DNA of 64,000 nucleotides from positions 1 through 64,000 of the forward strand of contig NZ_LWAE01000007.1 in the NCBI RefSeq assembly GCF_001623875.1. The letters run 5' to 3'. The stretch comes from Clostridium magnum DSM 2767 (GTDB taxonomy: Bacteria > Bacillota > Clostridia > Clostridiales > Clostridiaceae). Positions 9,442-18,506 of this stretch are shown in pieces. The notes beneath the pieces were generated by a model that was not told the origin of the DNA, made no database searches, and worked only from the letters and a program-made list of their open reading frames with translations. Positions within the stretch are counted from its first letter, which is position 1, and each line of letters opens with the position of its first letter. A program made the position numbers and the translations under genes.

Positions 9442-10128
9442 ATGGATGAAGAAATAACACTGGATTTAAGGGATTTCTTTAATATACTAAGAAAAAGATT
9501 AAAATTGATAGTTGGTATTACTGTTTTATGTACACTAGTTTCAGTAATACTTAGTTTTTTTGTGATCAAACCAACCTACCAGGCAAAAACTAGTATTGTT
9601 ATAGGTAAAACAGATAGCGAATCAACTGTTGATAAAAGTCAATATAATTATAATGATGTTATGATGTTTCAAAAGCTTGTAAAGACCTATGCAGAAATTG
9701 GAAAATCCAGAGCGGTTGCAGAAAATGCTTCTGCTAGAGTAAAGGGTGTAACAGCAGATCAGATTCAAAAAATGGTCACAGTAACACCCCAGGCAGATAC
9801 TCAAATTATTGAATTTAACATTGAAAATAACGATCCAAAACAAGCCTATCTTATAATCAATGCAGTTAGTGAAGCTTTTATTCAAGAAGCTAAAAGGATA
9901 TATCCATCAGGAAATATTCAAGTTATGGATAATGCAAAGACCCCTGAAAAGCCTATAAAACCAAAGAAGGCTTTAAATGTAGCTATAGCATTTTTTATAG
10001 GATTAATGGCTTCTGTTGGACTTGCTTTTGTACTGGAGTATATGGATAGTACCATAAAAACAGAAGATGATATAAGTAGATATTTAGATTTACCTGTCAT
10101 AGGCATAATACCTAAAAATATGGAATAG
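9442..10128 (+). CDS. Polysaccharide chain-length/kinase-activator protein (Wzz/CpsC/YveK family)
   Basis: 228 residues; SD AAGGAGG precedes ATG 9442. It starts with a short acidic cytoplasmic segment (EITLDLRDFFNILRKR), then TM1 at about 18-40. An extracytoplasmic domain follows with the typical YQAKTSIVIGK and QYNYNDVMMFQKLVKTYAEI sequences. A Pro-rich stretch (PEKPIKPKK) leads into TM2 at about 178-198 and a short cytoplasmic tail. Family members set polymer length and activate the separate CpsD tyrosine kinase through their C-terminal tail. The adjacent cpsB and cpsD genes give the classic Gram-positive BCD arrangement. It is paralogous to the gene at 50119. Confidence 0.92.
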   Translation: MDEEITLDLRDFFNILRKRLKLIVGITVLCTLVSVILSFFVIKPTYQAKTSIVIGKTDSESTVDKSQYNYNDVMMFQKLVKTYAEIGKSRAVAENASARVKGVTADQIQKMVTVTPQADTQIIEFNIENNDPKQAYLIINAVSEAFIQEAKRIYPSGNIQVMDNAKTPEKPIKPKKALNVAIAFFIGLMASVGLAFVLEYMDSTIKTEDDISRYLDLPVIGIIPKNME

Positions 10129-10146
10129 TAAAAAGGTGATATAATT

Positions 10147-10914
10147 ATGATAGATATACACAGTCACATACTTCCAAGAATAGATGACGGAGCAAAAGAC
10201 ATAGATACCACACTTAATATGCTTCAAATTGCAATAGATAATGGAACGGCTAAAATAGTAGCCACTCCCCATTATAGAACTGGCTATTTTGAGAATACTT
10301 ATGAAGACGTAAAGAAAGCTGTGGACGAAGTTAATAGTGTAATCATAGATAAAGCTATGGATATACAGGTGGTGATAGGTCAGGAAATATTTTTAGACAA
10401 CCATACTATGGGAAATTATAAAAAAGAGGTAGTAGGATGTATAGGGAATACAGAATATATGCTTATAGAACTTTCTATGGATGTACTGCCTAAAAATGCA
10501 ATAGATATAATATATGAGCTTAAGTTAAAGGGAATAAGGCCTATAATTGCTCATCCAGAAAGATATAATTATATAATAGAAAAACCTTCTATAATAAATG
10601 ATTTCATAGAAGAAGGGTGTCTTTTTCAAATAAATGGAGGGAGTATTACTGGATTATTTGGAAAGAAGGTACAGAAAACCTCCGAAGTTTTAATTCAACA
10701 TGGCGTGTGTGATTTTATAGCCTCTGATGCACATTCAACAGGAAGGCGTTGTCCAGGCATCAACGAAGCTTTTAAAGTATTAGAAAGCTTAAATAGAGAC
10801 CTAGCTAAGAGTGTTGTAAATAATGGACAAGTTCTCTTAAATAATGAAAAAATACATTTAAATGCTCAAAAAATAAAAGAGAAAAAAAGTTTATTTAGTT
10901 TTTTCAAAAGATAA
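10147..10914 (+). CDS. cpsB: Tyrosine-protein phosphatase, PHP family (CpsB/YwqE)
   Basis: 255 residues; SD AAAGGTG precedes ATG 10147. The N-terminal metal motif is DIHSHILPRIDDGAKD. Further metal ligands follow in ATPHY (about residue 41), GQEI (78-81), IAHPERY (135-141) and ASDAHST (about 193-199), so all PHP histidine and aspartate clusters are present. Family members are manganese-dependent phosphatases that remove phosphate from the C-terminal tyrosines of the CpsD kinase. The gene begins 18 nt after wzz and is 85 nt from cpsD, consistent with one operon. The full set of metal ligands suggests an active enzyme. Confidence 0.93.
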   Translation: MIDIHSHILPRIDDGAKDIDTTLNMLQIAIDNGTAKIVATPHYRTGYFENTYEDVKKAVDEVNSVIIDKAMDIQVVIGQEIFLDNHTMGNYKKEVVGCIGNTEYMLIELSMDVLPKNAIDIIYELKLKGIRPIIAHPERYNYIIEKPSIINDFIEEGCLFQINGGSITGLFGKKVQKTSEVLIQHGVCDFIASDAHSTGRRCPGINEAFKVLESLNRDLAKSVVNNGQVLLNNEKIHLNAQKIKEKKSLFSFFKR

Positions 10915-10999
10915 AATTAGAAATATAATTAATTTACGAGTTTATATTAGTTTTGCAGTAATATAATTTTGTATATTATGGATAAATGGAGTGGAAAAT

Positions 11000-11713
11000 A
11001 TGGAGAAACCAGATATTATATCAGTTAAAAGTCCTAAATCTCCTATAGCAGAAGCTTATAGGACTTTAAGAACTAACATTCAATTTTCATCCTTTGATAA
11101 TAAAATTCAAACTATAGTCGTAACCAGTTCAGGACCAGGAGAAGGAAAATCTACTACAGCATCAAATCTTGCTGTGGTTATGGCGGAGAGTGGAAGTAAG
11201 ACAATATTAATAGATTGTGACCAAAGAAAGCCTAGATTACATAAGGTATTTTTAACCACCAATGAAAGGGGTATATCAGACTTACTTGTAGGAAAGGTAA
11301 AGTTTGAAGAAGCTGTTCAAGAAACAAAAGTTCCAAACTTAAGTATTTTGACATCAGGCACAAGACCTCCCAATCCATCAGAACTTCTAGGTTCAAGTAA
11401 GATGAGGGCCTTTATAGATGCTTTGAAGGAAAGATATGAATACATAATAATAGATACGCCTCCAATAATAGCGGTAACAGATGCACAGCTTCTAGCAAGT
11501 CACGCAGATGGCTCTCTTTTAGTAATAGCCTCTTCACAAGCAGAAAGAGAAGCAGCAGTAAAGGCTAAGGAGCTTTTACAAAAGGTTAATGCTAAGATAC
11601 TAGGAGTAGTACTAAATAAGTTAGAAGTACAGGAAAAGGGTTATTACGGATATTATTATCATTATTATTATGGTAATGATGGTGGAAAGAAAAAGAAGAA
11701 AAAAGGAAAATAG
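11000..11713 (+). CDS. cpsD: Capsular tyrosine-protein kinase (CpsD/YwqD, BY-kinase)
   Basis: 237 residues from ATG 11000, chosen because the SD GGAG (10988-10991) lies 8 nt before it. An in-frame GTG at 10991 overlaps that SD, and the paralogue in locus 2 shows the same layout. Walker A is GPGEGKSTTASNLA (about residues 42-55), Walker A' is ILIDCDQRKP and Walker B is IIIDTPP. The tail GYYGYYYHYYYGNDGG is a tyrosine cluster for autophosphorylation, followed by a run of lysines. BY-kinases of this soluble type need the Wzz-like partner, which is encoded two genes upstream, and are reset by CpsB. They cycle with polymer assembly at the membrane. Confidence 0.94.
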   Translation: MEKPDIISVKSPKSPIAEAYRTLRTNIQFSSFDNKIQTIVVTSSGPGEGKSTTASNLAVVMAESGSKTILIDCDQRKPRLHKVFLTTNERGISDLLVGKVKFEEAVQETKVPNLSILTSGTRPPNPSELLGSSKMRAFIDALKERYEYIIIDTPPIIAVTDAQLLASHADGSLLVIASSQAEREAAVKAKELLQKVNAKILGVVLNKLEVQEKGYYGYYYHYYYGNDGGKKKKKKGK

Positions 11714-11730
11714 AATTTTAGTATTTATGG

Positions 11731-11765
11731 AAGAAGTCTTGATTAAAAAAAGGACTTCTTTATTT
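11731..11765 (+). terminator. Likely terminator after cpsD
   Basis: AAGAAGTC pairs with GACTTCTT across a 14-nt A-rich loop and is followed by TATTTT. The stem is only 8 bp, so read-through into the next operon is possible. Confidence 0.6.
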
Positions 11766-11879
11766 TGCGTTAAAGAAAAAATAAATTTAATTCAAATATA
11801 AGTGAAAATAAAATTCGTATTAAAGATATATTATATCATAATTTTACTTGGATTTTATTAACAATTGATTAAAAATAGG

Positions 11880-11908
11880 TTGTTAAAGCTATTATGCGGT
11901 ATTATAAT
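11880..11908 (+). promoter_or_regulatory. SigA-type promoter for the sugar transferase operon
   Basis: TTGTTA (11880-11885) and TATAAT (11903-11908) are separated by exactly 17 nt, 30 nt upstream of the gene at 11938. With the terminator before it, this splits locus 1 into a regulatory unit (wzz-cpsB-cpsD) and a synthesis unit. Confidence 0.75.
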
Positions 11909-11937
11909 GTAATTAATATTATTGCAGGAAAGGTTGG

Positions 11938-12606
11938 ATGGATATGGAAGAGGTTAAGGAAAACACTACCGCCATTCAGTGTATGGATACCTATAACAAG
12001 AGCATAGGATATTATTTTTTTAAAAGAGTTCTAGATATTTTTGGATCCCTGTGTGGAACTATACTTTTAAGTCCGGTTATGATAATAGTAGCTATTGCTA
12101 TTAAAATAAATTCTAGGGGACCGGTGTTTTTTGCTCAAGAAAGAGTAGGTAAGGATGGCAAGAAATTTAGAATGTATAAGTTTAGATCTATGGTAATAAA
12201 TGCAGAAGAAATTTTGGACAAACTAAAAGATAAAAATGAAATGACAGGACCTATGTTTAAGATAAAGGGGGACCCAAGGGTTACTAATGTTGGAAGGTTC
12301 ATTAGAAGGACAAGCATTGATGAATTACCTCAATTGCTTAATGTACTTAAGGGGGAGATGTCTTTGGTAGGACCTAGACCTAATTTGCCAAGGGAAGTTG
12401 ATAAGTTTAGTGAATATCATAAGCTGAAGCTTTTGGCTAAGCCAGGACTTACTTGTTATTGGCAGGTTATGGGGAGAAGCAGTATTGGCTTTGAGGAATG
12501 GATGAGGCTAGATATTAGGTATATTGAAGAGCGAAGCCTTTGGGTGGATTTGAAGTTGATATTTAGGACGGTTTGGGTGTTGTTTGGAGATGAGAATGCG
12601 GCATAA
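11938..12606 (+). CDS. Undecaprenyl-phosphate sugar phosphotransferase (initiating transferase)
   Basis: 222 residues; SD AGGAAAGG precedes ATG 11938. This is a short-form bacterial sugar transferase (PF02397): one membrane hairpin at about residues 22-50 and then the cytoplasmic catalytic core, without the extra N-terminal membrane domain of WbaP/WcaJ. Family hallmarks are FFKRVLDI, the R-x-G-x-x-G-K-x-F-x-x-YKFRSM stretch, TSIDELPQLLNVLKGEMSLVG, and the C-terminal PGLTCYWQVMGRS. It transfers a sugar-1-phosphate from a nucleotide sugar to undecaprenyl phosphate and so starts the repeat unit. The sugar cannot be told from sequence. It is closely paralogous to the gene at 52461. Confidence 0.92.
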   Translation: MDMEEVKENTTAIQCMDTYNKSIGYYFFKRVLDIFGSLCGTILLSPVMIIVAIAIKINSRGPVFFAQERVGKDGKKFRMYKFRSMVINAEEILDKLKDKNEMTGPMFKIKGDPRVTNVGRFIRRTSIDELPQLLNVLKGEMSLVGPRPNLPREVDKFSEYHKLKLLAKPGLTCYWQVMGRSSIGFEEWMRLDIRYIEERSLWVDLKLIFRTVWVLFGDENAA

Positions 12607-12619
12607 GGGGGGGCTTAGT

Positions 12620-13669
12620 ATGTTATGTGCACTAATTATGGCAGGTGGTAAAGGGGAAAGATTTTGGCCTTTATCAACAGATGAAAAACCAAAGCAGTTT
12701 TTGAATCTTTTAGGGAATGAAACAATGATTCAGATGACAGTGAAGAGATTGGAAGAGTTAATTCCTATAGAAAGAGTTTTTGTTGTAACCGCTAAAAGAT
12801 ATGTAGAATTAGTTAGAGAGCAGCTACCTAATTTGCCTGAAAGAAACATCATAGTAGAGCCAGTAGGTAAAAATACAGCACCCTGTATAGCACTTTCTGC
12901 TTTTATAATAAACAAATGCTACGGAGATGCATCTATAGTGGTTCTGCCATCAGATCATTTGATAGTAGATGAGAATAAGTTTAGAAAAACTATAGATATG
13001 GCGAATGAATTTGTAGAAAATTGCGATAGTGCTATTGTAACACTAGGCATGAGACCAGATAGGCCAGAAACAGGATATGGTTATATAAAATACAGCGAGA
13101 TAGAAAAAACATTAGATGAATTTGAAATTAGAAAAGTAGATAAATTTGAGGAAAAGCCTGACTTGGACAAAGCTAAAAGATATCTAAGTGAAGGAAACTT
13201 TTTATGGAATGGTGGAATGTTTGTATGGAAGTGTTCTACTGTACTTAATCTAACTAAGGAATATCTGTGTAATACATATGAGGTATTGAGTGAAATAGCA
13301 GCTGCTTCAGAAGAGGAATTTAATAAAGTTTTAGAGAGCAAGTACCATCAGGTAGATAGTGTATCGGTAGATTATGGAATAATGGAGAAGGCAAAAAATA
13401 TCTATGTTATACCTGCTGATTTTGGATGGGATGATATAGGAACGTGGTATTCTGTTGAGAGATATCGAGAGAAGGATGATAACAACAATGTTTGTGTTGG
13501 AGATATAAAGAATATTGAGGGAAGTAATAATATTGTCGTGAGTAAGGAAAAGCCTATTGTTGTTGTAGGACTTGATGATGTTTTTGTGGTAGAGAGCGAT
13601 GATATTATTTTTGTGGGGAAGAAAGAGGATATTGAGAGGATTAAGGAGATAAAGAAGAAGGTTTGTTAA
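12620..13669 (+). CDS. manC: Mannose-1-phosphate guanylyltransferase (GDP-mannose pyrophosphorylase)
   Basis: 349 residues from ATG 12620, preceded by the SD GGGGGGG. A longer frame from 12584 overlaps the previous gene and lacks an SD. The nucleotidyltransferase signature is IMAGGKGERFWPLS near the N-terminus, then PKQFLNL, VEPVGKNTAPC and LPSDHLI. Substrate-site motifs FEEKPD, WNGGMFVW and FGWDDIGTW follow. This short form lacks the C-terminal phosphomannose isomerase domain of bifunctional ManC/AlgA. It makes GDP-mannose from GTP and mannose-1-phosphate, the substrate for the dehydratase at 15.2 kb. No phosphomannomutase gene is present in the window. Confidence 0.93.
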   Translation: MLCALIMAGGKGERFWPLSTDEKPKQFLNLLGNETMIQMTVKRLEELIPIERVFVVTAKRYVELVREQLPNLPERNIIVEPVGKNTAPCIALSAFIINKCYGDASIVVLPSDHLIVDENKFRKTIDMANEFVENCDSAIVTLGMRPDRPETGYGYIKYSEIEKTLDEFEIRKVDKFEEKPDLDKAKRYLSEGNFLWNGGMFVWKCSTVLNLTKEYLCNTYEVLSEIAAASEEEFNKVLESKYHQVDSVSVDYGIMEKAKNIYVIPADFGWDDIGTWYSVERYREKDDNNNVCVGDIKNIEGSNNIVVSKEKPIVVVGLDDVFVVESDDIIFVGKKEDIERIKEIKKKVC

Positions 13670-13741
13670 CAACTACCTTAAAGTCATGTTTAATAATTGA
13701 GGGTATGCATTAGAACATAGAGGTTAGGGGAGAAGATTGAA

Positions 13742-15100
13742 ATGAAAATAGTTGTAGCAGGTACTGGATATGTGGGATTAGTAACGGGAGCGTGTCTGGC
13801 TGAGGTTGGTCATAACGTGACATGTGTGGATGTTGATGAAAAAAAGGTCGATATGATGAAAAGTGGAATCTCACCAATATATGAACAGGGGTTAGATGAA
13901 TTACTTGAAAGAAATTATAAAGAAAGCAGATTAAATTTCACAATTGATTACAAAGCAGCATACAAGGATGCAGATGTAATCTTCATTGGTGTAGGTACCC
14001 CAGAAAGAGAAGATGGGTCCGCTAACTTAGATTATGTATATAAGGCTTCCGAACAAATAGCTGAAAATATAGAAAAAGATTGTTTAGTTGTTGTTAAATC
14101 AACGGTTCCAATAGGAACTAATGATAAAGTAGAAGAATTTTTAAAGGAGCATTTAAAAAATGATGTTCAAATAGAAGTGGCTTCAAATCCAGAATTTTTG
14201 GCACAGGGAACAGCTGTTAAAGATACTTTACATGCTAATAGAATAGTAATAGGTGTTGAATCAAATAGAGCTAGAGATATTTTGAGAGAAGTCTATGAAA
14301 GATTTAATCAACCAATAGTTGTAACTAATAGAAGAAGTGCCGAGATGATAAAATATGCATCAAATGACTTTTTAGCATTAAAAATATCCTTTATGAATGA
14401 AATAGCTAACTTCTGTGAAATGGTTGGTGCGGATGTTGAAGATGTGGCAAAGGGAATGTCTTATGATCCTAGAATAGGAGACAAGTTCCTAAAAGCAGGA
14501 ATAGGATATGGAGGTTCCTGTTTTCCAAAGGATACGAAAGCACTTCATTGGTTAGCTAATGATAATGGATATGAGTTAAAGACCATAAAAGCAACGATTG
14601 AGGTAAATGAAAATCAAAAGTATAAGCTGTTTAGAAAAGCTAAACAAAGATTTGGAAGTTTAAAAGGAATGAAAGTGGCAGTCTTAGGGTTAACGTTTAA
14701 ACCAGGAACAGATGACTTGAGAGAAGCGGCGTCTATACCTAATGTAAGAAGGTTATTAGAAGAAGGGGCAAAAATCTTTGCTTATGATCCGGTTGGAATA
14801 GAGAACTTTAAAAGGATTTATCCATCAGAAATAGAATATGTAAATGACCCAGAAGAAACATTACAGGATGCAGATGCAGCTTTTATATTTACTGAATGGG
14901 AAGAAATAAGAAGTATAGATTTGGATGTTTATGAAGATTTAATGAAAGTTCCAATAATTTTTGATGGTAGGAACTGCTACGATGTTTCAGAAGTGGAAAA
15001 GAAAAAAATAGAATACCACTCAGTTGGAAGAAAAACGGTGGGCGTTTCACAAGACTACACTCAAATAATTGAAGAGGTAGCTACAGATAAAGAAAAATAG
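13742..15100 (+). CDS. ugd: UDP-glucose/GDP-mannose dehydrogenase family protein, probably UDP-glucose 6-dehydrogenase
   Basis: 452 residues; SD GGGAGAAG precedes ATG 13742. The N-terminal NAD-binding fold has GTGYVGLVTGACLAEVGH. Catalytic and hinge motifs include GVGTPEREDGSANLDYV, STVPIGTNDKV, NPEFLAQGTAV and the cysteine loop GIGYGGSCFPKDTKAL. The C-terminal UDP-binding domain holds LTFKPGTDDLREA. The enzyme oxidises UDP-glucose to UDP-glucuronate with two NAD+. It is nearly identical over long stretches to the gene at 53166, which differs mainly at the C-terminus. UDP-glucose as substrate is inferred from overall resemblance; GDP-mannose dehydrogenases share these motifs. Confidence 0.9.
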   Translation: MKIVVAGTGYVGLVTGACLAEVGHNVTCVDVDEKKVDMMKSGISPIYEQGLDELLERNYKESRLNFTIDYKAAYKDADVIFIGVGTPEREDGSANLDYVYKASEQIAENIEKDCLVVVKSTVPIGTNDKVEEFLKEHLKNDVQIEVASNPEFLAQGTAVKDTLHANRIVIGVESNRARDILREVYERFNQPIVVTNRRSAEMIKYASNDFLALKISFMNEIANFCEMVGADVEDVAKGMSYDPRIGDKFLKAGIGYGGSCFPKDTKALHWLANDNGYELKTIKATIEVNENQKYKLFRKAKQRFGSLKGMKVAVLGLTFKPGTDDLREAASIPNVRRLLEEGAKIFAYDPVGIENFKRIYPSEIEYVNDPEETLQDADAAFIFTEWEEIRSIDLDVYEDLMKVPIIFDGRNCYDVSEVEKKKIEYHSVGRKTVGVSQDYTQIIEEVATDKEK

Positions 15101-15157
15101 GTTAAAAAATGAAAAGTAAATAAGAAATAAGGTTGGTTAATGGAAGGTGGAAAATTC

Positions 15158-16240
15158 GTGAAAAAAGCATTGATTACAGGAATAACAGGGCAAGATGGTT
15201 CGTATTTAACAGAATTATTACTAGAAAAGGGTTACGAGGTACATGGAATCATAAGAAGGCATAGTACAATAAGTACAAGTAGATTAGATCCTTTGTTTGA
15301 GGATCCTGAGATTGGAAATAAGAAGTTATTTTTACATTACGGTGATTTAACAGATTCAAGTAATTTAAATAGATTAATAGAAAAGATTCAGCCAGATGAA
15401 ATATATAATTTAGCAGCTCAATCACATGTAGCTGTATCCTTTGAGGTGCCAGAATATACAGCAGAAGCTACTGGTGTAGGAACCTTAAGACTTTTAGATG
15501 CCATAAGAGAAAGTGGACTCAAGTGTAAATTTTATCAAGCCTCAACTTCAGAACTTTTTGGAGGACTGCCAGATACAGCACCACAAAGTGAAAAAACACC
15601 ATTTTATCCAAAGAGCCCATATGGGGTAGCAAAGCTTTATTCCTATTGGATAACAGTAAACTATAGAGAATCCTATGGAGTATTTGCGTGTAATGGAATA
15701 TTGTTCAATCATGAATCTCCAAGAAGAGGAGAAACCTTTGTGACTAGAAAGATTACCAGAGCAGTAGCATCAATTATGGCAGGAAAACAAGAAAAGTTAA
15801 GTCTCGGAAATATGGATGCAAAGCGAGACTGGGGATTTGCTGGAGATTATGTTGAAGGAATGTGGAGAATACTGCAACAAGATGAGGCAAAGGATTATGT
15901 ACTTGCAACAAATGAAACTCATACTGTAAGAGAGTTTGTTGAGCTGACCTTTAAAGAAGTTGGTGTAGAAATTCAGTGGAAAGGTACTGGTGTTGAAGAA
16001 AAAGGATATGATAAAGCTACTGGAAAACTTCTTGTAGACGTTAATCCAAGATACTTTAGACCAGCAGAGGTTGAACTTTTATGGGGCGATTCTTCTAAGG
16101 CAGAAAAAGAACTTGGATGGGAAAGAAAAGTTGATTTTTCTGGGCTAGTAAAAATGATGGTAGATGCGGATATGAGAGAAATTGCTGGGGTAGGTACTGA
16201 AGAATTTTTAGCACAGAAGGAAGCTGCAGTAACAGAATAG
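15158..16240 (+). CDS. gmd: GDP-mannose 4,6-dehydratase
   Basis: 360 residues from GTG 15158, preceded at 7 nt by AAGGTGG. An upstream in-frame ATG at 15140 would add MEGGKF, which is not typical of the family. The SDR Rossmann motif is TGITGQDGSYL. The TDSSNL and NLAAQSHVAVSF segments are characteristic of GMD. The catalytic set is the Thr/Ser of STSELFG together with the Y-x-x-x-K of YGVAKLYSYW. NHESPRRGETFVTRKI is a strong GMD signature. It forms GDP-4-keto-6-deoxymannose, the first step to GDP-fucose, and hands it to the next gene product. It is preceded by manC and ugd and followed after 15 nt by fcl. Confidence 0.94.
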   Translation: MKKALITGITGQDGSYLTELLLEKGYEVHGIIRRHSTISTSRLDPLFEDPEIGNKKLFLHYGDLTDSSNLNRLIEKIQPDEIYNLAAQSHVAVSFEVPEYTAEATGVGTLRLLDAIRESGLKCKFYQASTSELFGGLPDTAPQSEKTPFYPKSPYGVAKLYSYWITVNYRESYGVFACNGILFNHESPRRGETFVTRKITRAVASIMAGKQEKLSLGNMDAKRDWGFAGDYVEGMWRILQQDEAKDYVLATNETHTVREFVELTFKEVGVEIQWKGTGVEEKGYDKATGKLLVDVNPRYFRPAEVELLWGDSSKAEKELGWERKVDFSGLVKMMVDADMREIAGVGTEEFLAQKEAAVTE

Positions 16241-16255
16241 CGGGGAGTGAAAAAT

Positions 16256-17191
16256 GTGAAAAAGGACAGTAAAATATATGTGGCAGGACATAAAGGATTG
16301 GTTGGTTCTGCTATAGTTAGAAAGTTAAAAGAAAAGGGTTATACAAATATAATCGGAAAGACTCACAGTGAGCTTGATTTAAAGAATTCATTTGAAGTTG
16401 AAGAATTCTTTAAAACAGAAAAACCTGAGTATGTATTCTTGGCAGCAGCTAAGGTTGGAGGAATTCTTGCAAATAGCACTTATCCTGCAGATTTTATATA
16501 TGAAAACCTACAAATACAAAATAATGTTATAGGAATGGCACATAAATATGAAGTGAAGAAGCTAATGTTCCTTGGAAGTTCATGTATTTATCCTAAAATG
16601 TGTCCGCAACCAATAAAGGAAGAGTATTTACTTTCAGGATATTTAGAGGAAACTAATGAAGCTTATGCATTAGCTAAGATATCTGGACTTAGGATGTGTC
16701 AATTCTTCAATAAACAATATAGGACAAACTATATAAGCGTAATGCCTACAAATTTATATGGACCTTATGATAACTTTCACCCGGAAAACTCACATGTAAT
16801 GCCAGCGCTAATTAGGAGATTTCATGAAGCTAAAGAGAAGAATGCTCCAGAAGTTGTAGTATGGGGAAGTGGAACTCCACTTAGGGAGTTTTTATATTCT
16901 GAGGATATGGCAGATGCTTGTGTTTATTTGATGGAAACATATGAAGGTAATAATTTCTTTAATATTGGGACTGGTAAAGAGATTAGTATAAGAGGACTTG
17001 CTGAAATGGTTAAGGAAGTTGTGGGGTATGAAGGTGAGTTAGTATTTGATGCTAGTAAACCAGATGGAACTCCTAGAAAGCTTCTTGATGTAAGTAGACT
17101 TGAAGCAGCAGGGTGGGCTTATAAGACTGAACTTAGAGATGGGGTTGAGAAGGCTTATGAATGGTTTAAGGAGAATTATATTAATAAGTAG
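16256..17191 (+). CDS. fcl: GDP-L-fucose synthase
   Basis: 311 residues from GTG 16256, which lies 8 nt after the SD GGGGAG. An in-frame GTG at 16247 overlaps that SD. The Rossmann motif is VAGHKGLVGSAIVRKL. Other family motifs are AAKVGGI, LGSSCIYPK, YALAKISGL (Y-x-x-x-K), PTNLYGPYDNFHPE with the conserved NFHPENSHV region, and SGTPLREFLYSEDMA. It epimerises and reduces GDP-4-keto-6-deoxymannose to GDP-L-fucose using NADPH. With manC and gmd it makes a complete GDP-mannose to GDP-fucose branch, so the locus 1 polymer probably contains fucose. Confidence 0.94.
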   Translation: MKKDSKIYVAGHKGLVGSAIVRKLKEKGYTNIIGKTHSELDLKNSFEVEEFFKTEKPEYVFLAAAKVGGILANSTYPADFIYENLQIQNNVIGMAHKYEVKKLMFLGSSCIYPKMCPQPIKEEYLLSGYLEETNEAYALAKISGLRMCQFFNKQYRTNYISVMPTNLYGPYDNFHPENSHVMPALIRRFHEAKEKNAPEVVVWGSGTPLREFLYSEDMADACVYLMETYEGNNFFNIGTGKEISIRGLAEMVKEVVGYEGELVFDASKPDGTPRKLLDVSRLEAAGWAYKTELRDGVEKAYEWFKENYINK

Positions 17192-17203
17192 AAGGGATTA
17201 CCT

Positions 17204-18496
17204 ATGGCAGATTTAAAGAAAAAGCTACTAGTATATGCTCACTATTACTATCCTGATGTTGCTTCAACGGGTCAGATATTAAAGGAATTATGTGAAGGCA
17301 TGAAGGATAAATTCGATATTACAGTAATTTGTGTAGTGCCTAGTTATAGTGGAAAAGTAGATGAGAAATATAAAACAGATAAATACTACTATGAGAATAT
17401 TAATGGAGTAAAAGTTATAAGGGTAAGAGTACCTGAATTTACCAAAGGCAATAAGAAAAGTAGAATTGAAAATCTATTAGTATATTTTTTTAGAGCAGTA
17501 TGCTCAACATTAAAGCTTGAAAAGCAGGATTATATATTTACAATTTCTCAGCCACCAATACTTGGCGGAGTTTTAGGAGTAATTGGAAAATGGGTTAAAG
17601 GCGGAAAGTTAATTTATAATATCCAAGACTTTAATCCAGAGCAAACTGTAGCAGTAGGGTATAGTAAAAATAAGCTTATACTCAACATGGCAATGTCGAT
17701 AGATAAATTTTCTTGCAAGAGAGCAGATAAGGTAATAGTTGTTGGGAGAGATATGCAAGAAACGTTAAGAAATAGGTTTAAAAATAAAAATGTGCCCAAT
17801 AATGTTTTTATAAATAACTGGATTGATGAAAAAGAAATATATCCTTTACCAGATGATAATGAAAGAGTAATGGCTTTTAAAAAAAAATACGGGTTTGAAA
17901 ACAAAATAGTAGTTATGTACTCAGGGAATATAGGGCTTTATTATGACCTAGAAAATTTAATTAAGGTCATTGAAAGATTTAAAGATAGAGATGATGTGGT
18001 TTTTGCTTTTGTAGGAGATGGAACTAAAAAGCAGGATATAGAGACTTATGTTAATGAACATAAGCTAAGAAACATTAAGTTTATACCTTATCAAGATAAG
18101 GCAGATTTAATTTATTCTTTAAATGCTGGTGATGTTCACTGGGTAGTTAATGCTAAGGGAATTAAGGGGGTGTCTGTTCCTAGTAAGCTTTATGGAGTTA
18201 TGGCTGCTGGAAAGACTGTGTTTGGTGTTTTAGAAGAGGGGTCAGAGGCTAGGTTGATTATAGAAGAGTGTGGATGTGGAGTTTGTATTGAGCCTGTTAA
18301 GTATGATGAGATTTATGAAGAATTGAAAAAGGTTATTGATAATAATGATGAATATAGGAGACTTGGAATTAAAGGCAAAAGGTATGTTGATAAGTATATA
18401 AAGAAGGATGTTGCTATTAGGAAGTATAGTAGGGAAATTCTTTGTGAAGATGATGTAGTAGTAGAAGTTGATGCTAAGGAAAGAATAAGTATTTAG
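17204..18496 (+). CDS. Glycosyltransferase family 4 (WbuB/WcaI-like)
   Basis: 430 residues; SD GAAGGGA precedes ATG 17204. The N-terminal acceptor domain has HYYYPDVASTGQILKELCEGM, typical of WbuB-like enzymes. The C-terminal nucleotide-sugar domain has VMYSGNIGLYYDLENL, FVGDGTKKQDIE and the late PSKLYGVMAAGKTVFGV...EEGSEA patch in the place of the E-x7-E motif. The fold is GT-B with no membrane segment apart from a possible amphipathic helix. It presumably adds a sugar to the lipid-linked intermediate on the cytoplasmic face. Its donor cannot be fixed from sequence; a fucosyl or aminosugar donor is possible given its neighbours. It ends 10 nt before the acyltransferase. Confidence 0.85.
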   Translation: MADLKKKLLVYAHYYYPDVASTGQILKELCEGMKDKFDITVICVVPSYSGKVDEKYKTDKYYYENINGVKVIRVRVPEFTKGNKKSRIENLLVYFFRAVCSTLKLEKQDYIFTISQPPILGGVLGVIGKWVKGGKLIYNIQDFNPEQTVAVGYSKNKLILNMAMSIDKFSCKRADKVIVVGRDMQETLRNRFKNKNVPNNVFINNWIDEKEIYPLPDDNERVMAFKKKYGFENKIVVMYSGNIGLYYDLENLIKVIERFKDRDDVVFAFVGDGTKKQDIETYVNEHKLRNIKFIPYQDKADLIYSLNAGDVHWVVNAKGIKGVSVPSKLYGVMAAGKTVFGVLEEGSEARLIIEECGCGVCIEPVKYDEIYEELKKVIDNNDEYRRLGIKGKRYVDKYIKKDVAIRKYSREILCEDDVVVEVDAKERISI

Positions 18497-18506
18497 GAGA
18501 TCGATA